From positions 1 to 34,917 of the forward strand of contig NZ_QSCM01000027.1 of assembly GCF_003463065.1 (NCBI RefSeq): DNA of 34,917 nt. The letters run 5' to 3'. Below, piece by piece: positions 26,043 to 33,400 of the stretch. The DNA is from Blautia sp. OF03-15BH. GTDB taxonomy: Bacteria > Bacillota > Clostridia > Lachnospirales > Lachnospiraceae. The notes under the pieces are model-generated. The model ran no database searches. It was given only the letters and a program-made list of their open reading frames with translations, and was not told the origin of the DNA. Positions within the stretch are counted from its first letter, which is position 1. The number at the start of each line of letters is the position of its first letter. The position numbers and the translations under genes are program-made.

Positions 26043-26156
26043 GTGTATTCCTCCATATCATTATCTCTTAAATTATCTATGTACAATGGCATTTCGTATA
26101 TTTTTACTGGTTTCACACAACAATCCTGCTTCCGTGAACTGCGGTGGGTACCATTC

Positions 26157-27608
26157 CTACATCGACCCCTCTTTCCTCAACACCACCATAACCGTCTTAA
26201 ACAAAATCTTAATATCCAATCCCAGACTCCACTCATTGATATACTGCGTGTCCAGTTTCACCACTTCTTCGAAATCTGTTATCTCGCTTCTGCCGCTCAC
26301 CTGCCACATACCGGTAATGCCCGGTTTGATGGCCAGTCTTGCCCGGTGATGAAGTTCGTAGTCTTTCCACTCACTGGGAAGCGGAGGTCTGGTACCTACT
26401 ATGCTCATGTCACCTTTCAGGACGTTGAAAAACTGAGGAAATTCATCCAGGCTGGTCACACGGATGAAGTTTCCGATGCCGGTCTTTTTCGTACCGTCCG
26501 GAAGGATTTTATTTCCGATGACTCTGGGATCAAAATCCAGTTTGAACATCTTGCTGTCACCCATACGGTTTTCTTTCATCAGTTCTGCCTTGCGGGCTTC
26601 GGCATCCATGTACATACTCCGGAATTTATAGATTTTGAATTTTTTTCCATTTCTGCCGATTCGTTCCTGAGAAAAGAAGATCGGTCCCGGAGAACTGATA
26701 TAAATAACCGGCGCTATGAATACAAAAATGATCGCCGTCAGGAGGCAGCCAGCCAGACCACAGACGATATCCATTGCTCTTTTCAGAAACAGCTGACGCG
26801 TTGTCACCAGATTCATGCTGGTGGTAAGGACTGTATAGCCACCGATTTTTTCCACCATTTGTCTTTTTCCGGAAACATCTGTCACTTTCGCCAGATTCAG
26901 ATGTACGGTCACCCCGGCTTCTATCAGCTGATCGATCAGTTTCTTGGGATAAGCGTAAGCCTGAGAAGGGATCACCAGAACTTCATCGATCCATTGCCTG
27001 CAGGCATAAGCAGCAGCTTTTGTTTCTTCTGCAACTACCGGGATACCACCGATCTTCGCCCCTACCATATTTCGATCCAGAATCACCAGACCTGTTATGG
27101 TAAACATTTCATAATTCTGTGTTGTGATATTTTCCAGAACAGAGGCTGCAATATCGCTGGTCGTCACAACGAGAAGGGAACGTTCTCCGCCAGACTGCAT
27201 TTTCTTTTTGAGCAATTCCTTCCACAAAACTCTGACGATATAAGTAAGTGCAAGATAGAAGGCTCCCATCAGGTACAAGGCTGTTCTTGAATAGTCCTGA
27301 CCTTCCTGCAGGCTGAAAAGATACAGGACCGCGATCAGTTCCACGATCGCCACATGCTTAAGTGTGGTAATAAATTCTCTATAGTAGCCTCTTTTCAGAA
27401 CATTCTTTAACGTTTCAAAAATAAAGATGGTAAAAACATCTGCAAATTCAACAAATATCGCCATATTCCGGTATAATATCGTTGTATATGGATTTCCTCC
27501 GCCATGCCTGCATACATAAGACAGCCAGAATGCCAGCTGTAAGCACAACATATCTAACAGCAGAAAATCATAATGTTTCAGCCACCCTTTTGGTTCTTTT
27601 TTGTACAT
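26157..27608 (-). CDS. Priming undecaprenyl-phosphate sugar-1-phosphate transferase
   Basis: A 483-residue polyprenol phosphotransferase of the WbaP/CpsE type. It has four to five N-terminal membrane segments, a Rossmann-like middle domain (LLVVTTSDIAASVLENI), one membrane helix (VCGLAGCLLTAIIFVFIAPV) and the catalytic C-terminus: SPGPIFFSQERIGRNGK, KIYKFRSM, SLDEFPQFFNVLKGDMSIVG, TRPPLP, KPGITGMWQVSGRSE and LDIKIL. It starts repeat-unit synthesis by moving hexose-1-phosphate (or HexNAc-1-phosphate) to undecaprenyl phosphate. ATG 27608 is chosen because AAGGGAAA precedes it and homology begins there; a longer frame to 27722 overlaps loaP. First structural gene of the EPS operon. Confidence 0.94.
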   Translation of the reverse strand: MYKKEPKGWLKHYDFLLLDMLCLQLAFWLSYVCRHGGGNPYTTILYRNMAIFVEFADVFTIFIFETLKNVLKRGYYREFITTLKHVAIVELIAVLYLFSLQEGQDYSRTALYLMGAFYLALTYIVRVLWKELLKKKMQSGGERSLLVVTTSDIAASVLENITTQNYEMFTITGLVILDRNMVGAKIGGIPVVAEETKAAAYACRQWIDEVLVIPSQAYAYPKKLIDQLIEAGVTVHLNLAKVTDVSGKRQMVEKIGGYTVLTTSMNLVTTRQLFLKRAMDIVCGLAGCLLTAIIFVFIAPVIYISSPGPIFFSQERIGRNGKKFKIYKFRSMYMDAEARKAELMKENRMGDSKMFKLDFDPRVIGNKILPDGTKKTGIGNFIRVTSLDEFPQFFNVLKGDMSIVGTRPPLPSEWKDYELHHRARLAIKPGITGMWQVSGRSEITDFEEVVKLDTQYINEWSLGLDIKILFKTVMVVLRKEGSM

Positions 27609-27657
27609 AGTTTTTCCCTTTTCTCTCTCCTGTAATATTACGCAACCAATACTTCCT

Positions 27658-28134
27658 CTAATTCTTCTCCACAATCTCCAGCCCCACACACAGCTTTCCC
27701 ACAGGTTCCATCCCCGGAACATTCAGCTGTGCCAGACGTTTGTGGCGGTCGATCCTGGAGATCAGGTGTTCCCGGCCGCACAGGGGACCGGACAGTACTT
27801 CCGTTTTTCCATTCCGGATTCTGCCTTTTGACAAAGCAATGTGATGATCGCTGCCGCAGAATTCCTGAAGGAAGGTCTGTCCCTCCCGGTTCAGGGGTAT
27901 GACCTTTCGCTGTGGTGGAAGTTCGTCAAGAAATGTGTGTTCTTCTTCCTTCACAACAAACGAATCCGGAAGGAATGTTTTTTCTTCCAGATGCCAGGCT
28001 CCCTCATAGCGGCGCATCCGGTCACAGGTGAATGTGAGGATCGAGCCTGCCCGATCGGGATAACGGCTACGTAATCTTTCCGCCACCGAAATCGGGTTTT
28101 CTCCCGGACAGTAAATCAGATACCAGATATGAAT
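27658..28134 (-). CDS. loaP: NusG/LoaP-family antiterminator with non-canonical start
   Basis: A NusG paralogue. The N-terminal NGN strand reads IWYLIYCPGENPISVAERLR, and the C-terminal KOW domain reads VLSGPLCGREHLISRIDRHK, RLAQLNVPG and VGLEIVEK, typical of LoaP. LoaP proteins let RNA polymerase read through terminators in long EPS or antibiotic operons. This gene is 49 bp before the priming transferase, the usual site. Between the in-frame TGA (28144-28146) and the conserved WYLIY there is no ATG, GTG or TTG: only AGG GAG AGG ATT CAT ATC. A good Shine-Dalgarno (AGGGAGAGG) directly precedes the ATT. Either ATT or ATC initiates, or the start is damaged. The next normal start (GTG 28086) would delete the first NGN strand. 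Its promoter appears to lie in the invertible segment. Confidence 0.85.
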   Translation of the reverse strand: MHIWYLIYCPGENPISVAERLRSRYPDRAGSILTFTCDRMRRYEGAWHLEEKTFLPDSFVVKEEEHTFLDELPPQRKVIPLNREGQTFLQEFCGSDHHIALSKGRIRNGKTEVLSGPLCGREHLISRIDRHKRLAQLNVPGMEPVGKLCVGLEIVEKN

Positions 28135-28165
28135 CCTCTCCCTTCACACTTTCGAAAATTGCTGA

Positions 28166-28192
28166 TTTCTCAGAGTATCTCACTCTGCGAAA
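28166..28192 (-). repeat. Left inversion site
   Basis: Arms TTTCTCAGAGT and ACTCTGCGAAA around spacer ATCTC. The outer arm has one mismatch to a perfect palindrome (T for G at 28170). The sequence is the inverted copy of the site at 28344. Confidence 0.85.
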
Positions 28193-28313
28193 AGTCAAGA
28201 ACAAAATAAATTCTGTTAACAGCAAAAACTCATAAAAACACATTAAAAAACCCTGCACAAAGTAACGGAAACGCCGAAATTGCCGGATTATCACATGATT
28301 TTTCTTTGCATAC

Positions 28314-28342
28314 TTGCTTTTATATGAACGGAGTGATAAAAT
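28314..28342 (+). promoter_or_regulatory. Extended -10 promoter inside the invertible segment
   Basis: TTGCTT (28314-28319), 17-bp spacer, TAAAAT (28337-28342), preceded by TGA giving a TGn extended -10. It reads rightward, away from loaP, and its transcript would start inside the right inversion site and meet the terminator within ~50 bp. After inversion it would sit ~55 nt of leader upstream of the loaP coding start. I find no equally good promoter on the minus strand between 28140 and 28343. Confidence 0.65.
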
Positions 28343-28343
28343 A

Positions 28344-28370
28344 TTTCGCAGAGTGAGATACTCTGCGAAA
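28344..28370 (+). repeat. Right inversion site
   Basis: Perfect palindrome with arms TTTCGCAGAGT and ACTCTGCGAAA around spacer GAGAT. The asymmetric spacer sets direction and is the complement of the left site's spacer. Confidence 0.85.
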
Positions 28371-28384
28371 ATCTTTTTTCACCA

Positions 28385-28443
28385 CGCAAAAAAAGCTTCT
28401 GACCTGCATATTTCTATGCAGCATCAGAAGCTTTCGTTTTTCT
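28385..28443. terminator. Strong bidirectional terminator
   Basis: Outer stem AAAGCTTCTGA (28392-28402) with TCAGAAGCTTT (28424-28434) continues into an inner stem CTGCATA/TATGCAG with loop TTTC. T-runs lie on both sides (TCGTTTTT to the right; AAAAAAA to the left, which is U on the minus strand). It ends the ABC-importer operon and would stop transcripts from the invertible promoter in its present direction. Confidence 0.9.
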
Positions 28444-28462
28444 TATTCAGTTGTTATGTAGT

Positions 28463-29320
28463 TTAGCCTTTGACTGCGCCGGCAACCATACCTTTGATGA
28501 TCTGTTTGCTGAAGACGAAGTAGAGGATCACGATGGGGGACATGGTGATGAGCATGGCCGCCATCTGCTTCGGATAGTCGGAAGCGAACTGGCCTTTGAA
28601 CTGGGTCAGGGCCAGAGGAACGGTCTGAAGGCCTACGTCCTTGATCAGAACCAGGGCGAAGGAGAATTCGTTCCAGCAGCTGAATACCTGAATGATGGCT
28701 ACCGTTACCAGGATCGGCTTGCAGATCGGAAAAATGATATGCCACAGGGTATAGCTGAAGCTGCTGCCGTCAATGGCTGCTGCCTCCTCCAGAGAGACCG
28801 GAATGGTTTTCACATAGCCTTCTACCAGGAAGATTCCCATCGGAAGACCGAAGGACACATAGGGTAAGAGCAAGGTGAACCACCGGTTGGAAAGGCCGCA
28901 TTTTTTGAATACCACGTAGATCGGGACCAGAAGGGAATGGATCGGGATCAGCATACCCATCAGGAACATCACGTAGATCACACGGTTCAGTTTAAAGTGG
29001 ATACGGGAAAGGATGTAGCCCACGATAAAGCTGAAGGCAACGATCAGAATGATGGACAGGACGGAGGTCCGGACACTGTTCCACATGGAGGCTCCCAGAT
29101 GGTAATCGGAGTTGCTTAAGATTCTGGTATAATTGATGAGGGTCGGGCTCTTGGGAAGGCCGACGATATCTGCATTGAAGGCTCTCTTCTCTTTCAGGGA
29201 GGAATAGATCATCCATACGATCGGGAAGATACAGGAAAGGGAAAAGATCCAGAGGATGAGGTTCATGATAGTTCCAAGAACCCCGCGTCTGACTTTATGA
29301 GTACCGCTGTTCTTTTTCAT
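28463..29320 (-). CDS. Carbohydrate ABC transporter permease (MalG type)
   Basis: A 285-residue inner-membrane permease with six hydrophobic segments. The EAA loop that docks the ATPase reads EEAAAIDGSSFSYTLWHIIF followed by PICKP. ATG 29320 is preferred: AGGAGG lies 10 bp upstream, while a GTG at 29329 would touch that site. The gene overlaps or abuts the end of the partner permease. It imports a sugar or oligosaccharide with the products of the next two genes upstream. No ATPase gene is present, so a shared MsmX-like ATPase encoded elsewhere is expected. The stop is followed by the bidirectional terminator. Confidence 0.93.
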   Translation of the reverse strand: MKKNSGTHKVRRGVLGTIMNLILWIFSLSCIFPIVWMIYSSLKEKRAFNADIVGLPKSPTLINYTRILSNSDYHLGASMWNSVRTSVLSIILIVAFSFIVGYILSRIHFKLNRVIYVMFLMGMLIPIHSLLVPIYVVFKKCGLSNRWFTLLLPYVSFGLPMGIFLVEGYVKTIPVSLEEAAAIDGSSFSYTLWHIIFPICKPILVTVAIIQVFSCWNEFSFALVLIKDVGLQTVPLALTQFKGQFASDYPKQMAAMLITMSPIVILYFVFSKQIIKGMVAGAVKG

Positions 29321-29325
29321 AACGT

Positions 29326-30219
29326 TCACGCCTCCTTCTCTCTGGTGATATATTTGATGAGTGCCTGGGAACCGCCGATAACCAGCAGGGACAGAACGAA
29401 GATTCCTACGGAAATACAGCTTCCGTATCCCATGTTGCTCTGGTTAAAGGAGATCTGATATCCGTACATGGCCATAACCATGGAGGAGGTTCCAGGACCG
29501 CCTTTTGTCATAACGAAGATGTTATCGAATGCTTTCATATTACCTGCGATACAGAGGGTAACGCAGACAAGAACGGTATTTTTGATCAGAGGAAGTGTGA
29601 TATAGAGAGCCTTCTGTACGCCGTTGGCGCCGTCGATCTCTGCACTTTCGAGAACGTCCGTACCGATGGAAGCGATCGCAGACTGAAGAATAACCATATA
29701 ATATCCGATGTACTGCCAGATCAGAGGAATGGTGACCAGAAGCATGACAATCTTGGAATTGTTCAGCCATACCTGGCAGAGATCCGGTCTTCCGATGGCT
29801 TTCAGAAACCAGTTCAGAATACCGTATTTGTTGTGATAGATCATATTCCAGATCAGGCCGATACAAACGGCTGAGATCGTGCTCGGGAAAAATCCGAAGG
29901 TACGGTGAATGCCTTTGCATTTCACCAGTTTGGAGTTGATCATCAGAACCAGTATAAAGGCAATGCCGATCTGGCCGATGATACAGGCGATGACAAGATA
30001 GATATTGTGACTGAAAGCTTCCCAGAAGGTCGTATCGTGGAACAGCTGGGTATAGTTTTCAATACCGATGAAGGTCTTCTGCGGACCTCCCTTCCATTCA
30101 AAGAAACTGTATACCAGTGCAGTAACCAGCGGCACGAATACAGTAAAGATAAACATTACCACGGGAACCAGCAGGTATAACATAACGGTCTTTTTACTTG
30201 GCTTGATCGCGTTTAACAT
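29326..30219 (-). CDS. Carbohydrate ABC transporter permease (MalF type)
   Basis: A 297-residue permease: N-terminal helix LYLLVPVVMFIFTVFVPLVT, KTFIGIENYTQLF, five further hydrophobic segments, and the EAA loop ESAEIDGANGVQKALYITLP followed by LIKN. MTKGGPGTSS is typical of this group. GGGAGAGG precedes the ATG. It lies after the attenuator-like terminator at 30263 and pairs with the MalG-type permease. The substrate cannot be read. Confidence 0.93.
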   Translation of the reverse strand: MLNAIKPSKKTVMLYLLVPVVMFIFTVFVPLVTALVYSFFEWKGGPQKTFIGIENYTQLFHDTTFWEAFSHNIYLVIACIIGQIGIAFILVLMINSKLVKCKGIHRTFGFFPSTISAVCIGLIWNMIYHNKYGILNWFLKAIGRPDLCQVWLNNSKIVMLLVTIPLIWQYIGYYMVILQSAIASIGTDVLESAEIDGANGVQKALYITLPLIKNTVLVCVTLCIAGNMKAFDNIFVMTKGGPGTSSMVMAMYGYQISFNQSNMGYGSCISVGIFVLSLLVIGGSQALIKYITREKEA

Positions 30220-30262
30220 ATAACATCCTCTCCCTTCCTGCTGTAATCAGTTCAGTTTCCTA

Positions 30263-30301
30263 TGAAAAAACCGTTCTGCCCACCGCTGCGGGCAGAACGG
30301 T
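30263..30301 (-). terminator. Intra-operon terminator between binding protein and permeases
   Basis: CCGTTCTGCCC (30271-30281) pairs perfectly with GGGCAGAACGG (30290-30300) and is followed on the minus strand by TTTTTTCAT. Its place after the binding-protein gene suggests it lets the binding protein be made in excess over the permeases, as in many ABC importer operons. Confidence 0.9.
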
Positions 30302-30323
30302 CTTCATTCTCAATACGATTTGA

Positions 30324-31679
30324 TCAATAGTTTGCTTCGTATGCTTCCTGAGCAGCCTGAGCTACTTCTTCCGGAGTCTTCTCGCCATTCATCATGGACT
30401 GAAGGTCGGTGTTCAGAACATCCCATACAGCGTTGGTGATGTAGGAATCATAAATCTCACATTTCTCAGTATCAACATAGGAGTAGTTGTAGAAATCCTG
30501 AGTGATCGGGTCAAATTTGGAAAGGTCAACATCGCCGACGTTGGTCAGTCCGCCCAGAGCGTAGTTCTCAGCTACATAGCTTGCGAATGCCGGTCCGGTA
30601 ATTTCCTGTGCAAGGTCGATTGCTGCTGCCAGTTTATCCGGATCATCAGCAAGTTTTGCGTTGATGGCGATGGCATAACCAAGACCGATGTTCTGAGAGG
30701 TCGGAGCCTCGGTTGCATCTGCCGGCTGCGGAAGAACTGCAAAGCCCATGTTGTTCCATTTATCGGTATCATTTTCTTTCAGAGTTGCCCAGATATAGGA
30801 CTCATCCCAGTTACCGCCGATGAATGCTGCTGCCTCACCGGAGATGTAGTACTCACGGGCATCCTCATTGGTGACTGCGTTGAAGTCCTCGTTGAAGATC
30901 TGTGTATCCTGGAACAGATGCTGCATCTCGGTCAGAGCTGCTACGAATTTGTCATCGGTGAAAGCTGCGCCTTCTTTGTTGATCAGGCTTAAGAACCAGT
31001 CCGGTCCGGTGTATCTGTTGCCCAGAGTGGAAAGGAAATCACTGTTTGCCTGCCATTTTCCGCCGTTACCGAAAGCTACGGTGGTAACACCCTGCTCATT
31101 GAAGTACTCGGATGCTTTCTCTACATCTTCCCAGGTGGTGGGGAATGCATCGTATCCGGCTTCTTTCCACATTGCCTTATCGTATACCACTACGGTACAG
31201 GTACCACCGGTCAGTGCCGGGTAGCCGTAAACGGAATCGCCGTCTTTGAACGGGGTGAAGTAGTTCTGGTCATACTCATCATAATAAGGAGACTCTTTGA
31301 TATAATCGGTCAGGTCAAGGAGCAGTCCCTGTTTTGCCCAGTCTTTGGTGTTCATGCCCTGAAGAAGGAAGACATCCGGAAGGTCGCCTGCTGCTGCCAA
31401 GGTAGCGATCTGGGTCTTGTACTCAGCATTTGCCAGTACGTTCTGGGTCAGAGTGATGTCCGGATGAGCCTCGTCCCATGCCTGGAGTACGGTACGGAAT
31501 CCATCAGATCCGCCGTTTCCTTCGGACTCTTCGGAAGTGGAGTAATGCATGATCTCAAGCTCTCCTTTGTAAGCCAGATCATTGGCTACCACATCGGTCG
31601 CTGCGAATGATGCAAAGCTGGATCCCAGCATTGCGGTACCTGCCAGTAAAGCAACGATTCTCTTAGTTCTTGTTCTCAT
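30324..31679 (-). CDS. Extracellular sugar-binding protein of ABC importer
   Basis: A 451-residue family-1-type solute-binding protein. The N-terminus MRTRTKRIVALLAGTAMLGS and on to SFASFAATDV is a Sec signal peptide with a likely signal peptidase I site (S-F-A). There is no lipobox cysteine, which is unusual for a Gram-positive binding protein and raises the question of how it is retained. The mature part has LEIMHYSTSEES, FRTVLQAWDEAHPDITLTQN, AAAGDLPDVFLLQG, FKDGDSVYGYPALTGGTCTV and AAFIGGNWDES, as expected for sugar binders. AAAGGAGGA lies before the ATG; the promoter is at 31814. The ligand is unknown. Confidence 0.92.
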   Translation of the reverse strand: MRTRTKRIVALLAGTAMLGSSFASFAATDVVANDLAYKGELEIMHYSTSEESEGNGGSDGFRTVLQAWDEAHPDITLTQNVLANAEYKTQIATLAAAGDLPDVFLLQGMNTKDWAKQGLLLDLTDYIKESPYYDEYDQNYFTPFKDGDSVYGYPALTGGTCTVVVYDKAMWKEAGYDAFPTTWEDVEKASEYFNEQGVTTVAFGNGGKWQANSDFLSTLGNRYTGPDWFLSLINKEGAAFTDDKFVAALTEMQHLFQDTQIFNEDFNAVTNEDAREYYISGEAAAFIGGNWDESYIWATLKENDTDKWNNMGFAVLPQPADATEAPTSQNIGLGYAIAINAKLADDPDKLAAAIDLAQEITGPAFASYVAENYALGGLTNVGDVDLSKFDPITQDFYNYSYVDTEKCEIYDSYITNAVWDVLNTDLQSMMNGEKTPEEVAQAAQEAYEANY

Positions 31680-31813
31680 AGTAAATCCTCCTTTTTTGTT
31701 AGCGCCTCAGCGCGTGTTCTTCTCAATCGTGAAGGGTCTATGCTGTCCGTCTAAAGATGCGTTTCTTTTTGCTCGTCCACTCTGTTGAAGTTCTTAATCG
31801 TTTTCGTGCTTTT

Positions 31814-31842
31814 ACTATAACTCATCTTTTCGAATTTTTCAA
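31814..31842 (-). promoter_or_regulatory. Sigma-A promoter of the sugar importer operon
   Basis: On the minus strand TTGAAA (31837-31842), a 17-bp spacer and TATAGT (31814-31819). It is ~135 bp before the binding-protein ATG and directs leftward transcription. Confidence 0.75.
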
Positions 31843-31889
31843 CATAAATATTAAAGTTTGCTGTTTTCAACAAGTTATTTTGTTCATTT

Positions 31890-31904
31890 TGTGCAGAATG
31901 CACA
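31890..31904. promoter_or_regulatory. Palindromic operator candidate
   Basis: TGTGCA-GAA-TGCACA, a perfect 6-bp inverted repeat, 48 bp upstream of the -35 box. This is a typical distance for an activator site in sugar operons. No regulator gene is adjacent. The rest of 31905-32135 is very T-rich and holds nothing I can name. Confidence 0.45.
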
Positions 31905-32135
31905 GTGTTAGTCTTTGGCAATTCCTTAACAGTTGCGTTCTACTTAATTTTTTAAAGCTTAATTTGTTATTTTTTAATTTCTTTTTTCTCGTTTTTTCCT
32001 TATTTTTTCTTTATTTTCGTGTTTTTTCGCTTAATCGTTTACGATTTGTTGACGGTTTTCTGTTCTTTTTTATTTTCTTTTTCGGTTAGTTTTCATAAAA
32101 AGGTGTTTTTGATGGTTAAATACTTTTGGAACCAC

Positions 32136-32185
32136 AAAAAAAAGAACAGGCAAACATTTTTCTCTGTTTGTCTGTTCTCTTTTTC
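32136..32185. terminator. Bidirectional terminator after the DHHW gene
   Basis: AGAACAGGCAAACA (32143-32156) pairs with TGTTTGTCTGTTCT (32165-32178) with one G-T pair. T-rich and A-rich flanks give U-runs in both directions. Confidence 0.85.
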
Positions 32186-32194
32186 TGCTGTGGT

Positions 32195-33388
32195 TCAGCT
32201 GTTCAGTTTTGCAAGGCTTACATCCTCTGCAAAGCCGGAAGCATTATAGAGGAAAAGGAGATCCGTGTAATCGGATTTTTCCAGATAGTTTTTCAGGCTT
32301 TCGTTGAAATAGCGGATATCGATAAAATCCACTTCCGAGTAATCTTCAAAGGTGAACGGCAGGAAGCAGTGGGCATAGGAGTCTTTGATGACAAGGAGCT
32401 TCCGGTCACTGCCGTTTTTTACGGAAGCCCGGATCACCGGCTGGTTTCCACCGAAGAACACACTATATTTGTCTTTCGTTTCCAGATAGCTTCTGTCATA
32501 GAGATCTTCGCTCGTCTTCTGCCCGTTGTTATAATCCAGCGTATAGGAAGGAAGATCTTTTTTCACAAAGCTTTGGATCGTATCGGGTACTACTTCCACT
32601 CCGACCTTGGACTCAATGGTTCCCTTAAAGTCCGTGGTCAGGTCTTCGATCGTGTAATCGCTGAGCGGTGCAGGTGAGAAGCCATTCTGCTCTGCCCAGG
32701 CCTGATAGACATACCAGGCGCCGAGTGTTGTCCAGTGATGGTCTGTCCGGTAATAGATCGTTTCTTCTTTGTGTGCTTCCAGGACGGAAGCAGCGTCAAA
32801 CCACATGTTTGTCGGAAGTGCCGCCCGGATCCTGGAGAGGTACTCGCTTTCTCCGCTGTCCGGTGCATATTTGGGAAGCTTTTCTTTCAGGACTTCTACC
32901 GCATTGGGAACGATCATCGCCGTGATCCGGCCGGTCTCAAAACGGTTCTCCTGGCTTTTCAGGAAGGTGGTCAGATACTGGATGTTTTTCTCTGCCGTAT
33001 CGGTCGTAAAACTTCCTTCGTGGCTTTCTATCAGATAATCATCTTTGGCAAAATAGATATTCTTGATTTCATCCTTTCCTGTGGCAAGCTCCGCTTCCGT
33101 CTTGATGCGAATCCAGCCATCACGGGCGGGGAACTGGTCACTCAGATAGGTCTCGTAATCGGACTCAAAGCTTCCGTCCAGGACAGCAGCCGTTGAAAGC
33201 TTCGGGAACTGCTGCAGGGCCCGGTTTTCCCGGTCGGAAAATTCCCGTTTGGGAGCCAGGAAGGTCGCCGCTGTCCCTCCAAAGACCAGGGCGAGAAAAA
33301 GACCGGTCAGGGCCTTGTTCTGTCTGTTTTTCTTTTTTCTTTCCAGGGCCAGATATTCTTTTCTCCGGAGTCTTTTCTTTCTTTTCAT
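32195..33388 (-). CDS. DHHW-family protein (O-acetylation partner)
   Basis: A 397-residue protein with a very basic N-terminus, one membrane anchor (ALTGLFLALVFGGTAATFL, 26-44) and an extracytoplasmic domain. It has KREFSDRENRALQQFP (47-62), the signature TDHHWT (215-220) and LVIKDSYAHCFLPF, the SGNH-like serine region. DHHW/AlgX-like proteins work with MBOAT acyltransferases to place acetyl groups on exported polysaccharides. It starts 12 bp after the MBOAT gene with AGGAGAG upstream and ends at a strong terminator, so the two form a transcription unit. Whether the substrate is this EPS or another wall polymer is unknown. Confidence 0.9.
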   Translation of the reverse strand: MKRKKRLRRKEYLALERKKKNRQNKALTGLFLALVFGGTAATFLAPKREFSDRENRALQQFPKLSTAAVLDGSFESDYETYLSDQFPARDGWIRIKTEAELATGKDEIKNIYFAKDDYLIESHEGSFTTDTAEKNIQYLTTFLKSQENRFETGRITAMIVPNAVEVLKEKLPKYAPDSGESEYLSRIRAALPTNMWFDAASVLEAHKEETIYYRTDHHWTTLGAWYVYQAWAEQNGFSPAPLSDYTIEDLTTDFKGTIESKVGVEVVPDTIQSFVKKDLPSYTLDYNNGQKTSEDLYDRSYLETKDKYSVFFGGNQPVIRASVKNGSDRKLLVIKDSYAHCFLPFTFEDYSEVDFIDIRYFNESLKNYLEKSDYTDLLFLYNASGFAEDVSLAKLNS

Positions 33389-33400
33389 TGCACTCTCCTA

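Larger units (their letters stand above)
28166..28370. promoter_or_regulatory. Putative invertible promoter element (inverton)
   Basis: Two 27-bp sites in opposite orientation flank ~150 bp of non-coding DNA upstream of loaP. Each site is itself palindromic, with 11-bp arms and a 5-bp asymmetric spacer (ATCTC on the left, GAGAT on the right), the layout of tyrosine-recombinase crossover sites. The two share 22 bp of perfect inverted identity (28171-28192 and 28344-28365). Inside is one good promoter, facing right as sequenced. Recombination at the spacers would turn it toward loaP and the EPS operon. No recombinase gene is in the window. Confidence 0.82.

Noticed and set aside
26043..27290. 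415-codon open frame on the plus strand
   Set aside because: It is antisense to the priming transferase, whose catalytic motifs are clear on the minus strand; the plus-strand product has no recognisable domain or ribosome site.
28190..28200. TTGACT on the minus strand as a second promoter facing loaP
   Set aside because: No -10 hexamer at 16-18 bp; the best candidate (GATACT) is only 13 bp away.
28067..28294. 75-codon minus-strand frame upstream of loaP as a separate hydrophobic peptide
   Set aside because: It runs through the left inversion site and overlaps loaP in another frame; half of it would be replaced on inversion. No family match is apparent.
28166..28370. Inverted sites as ordinary terminator or regulator operators
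   Set aside because: There is no T-run at the left site, and two near-identical 27-bp palindromes with complementary asymmetric spacers in inverted orientation fit recombination sites better; a regulator binding both is still possible but does not explain the spacer polarity.
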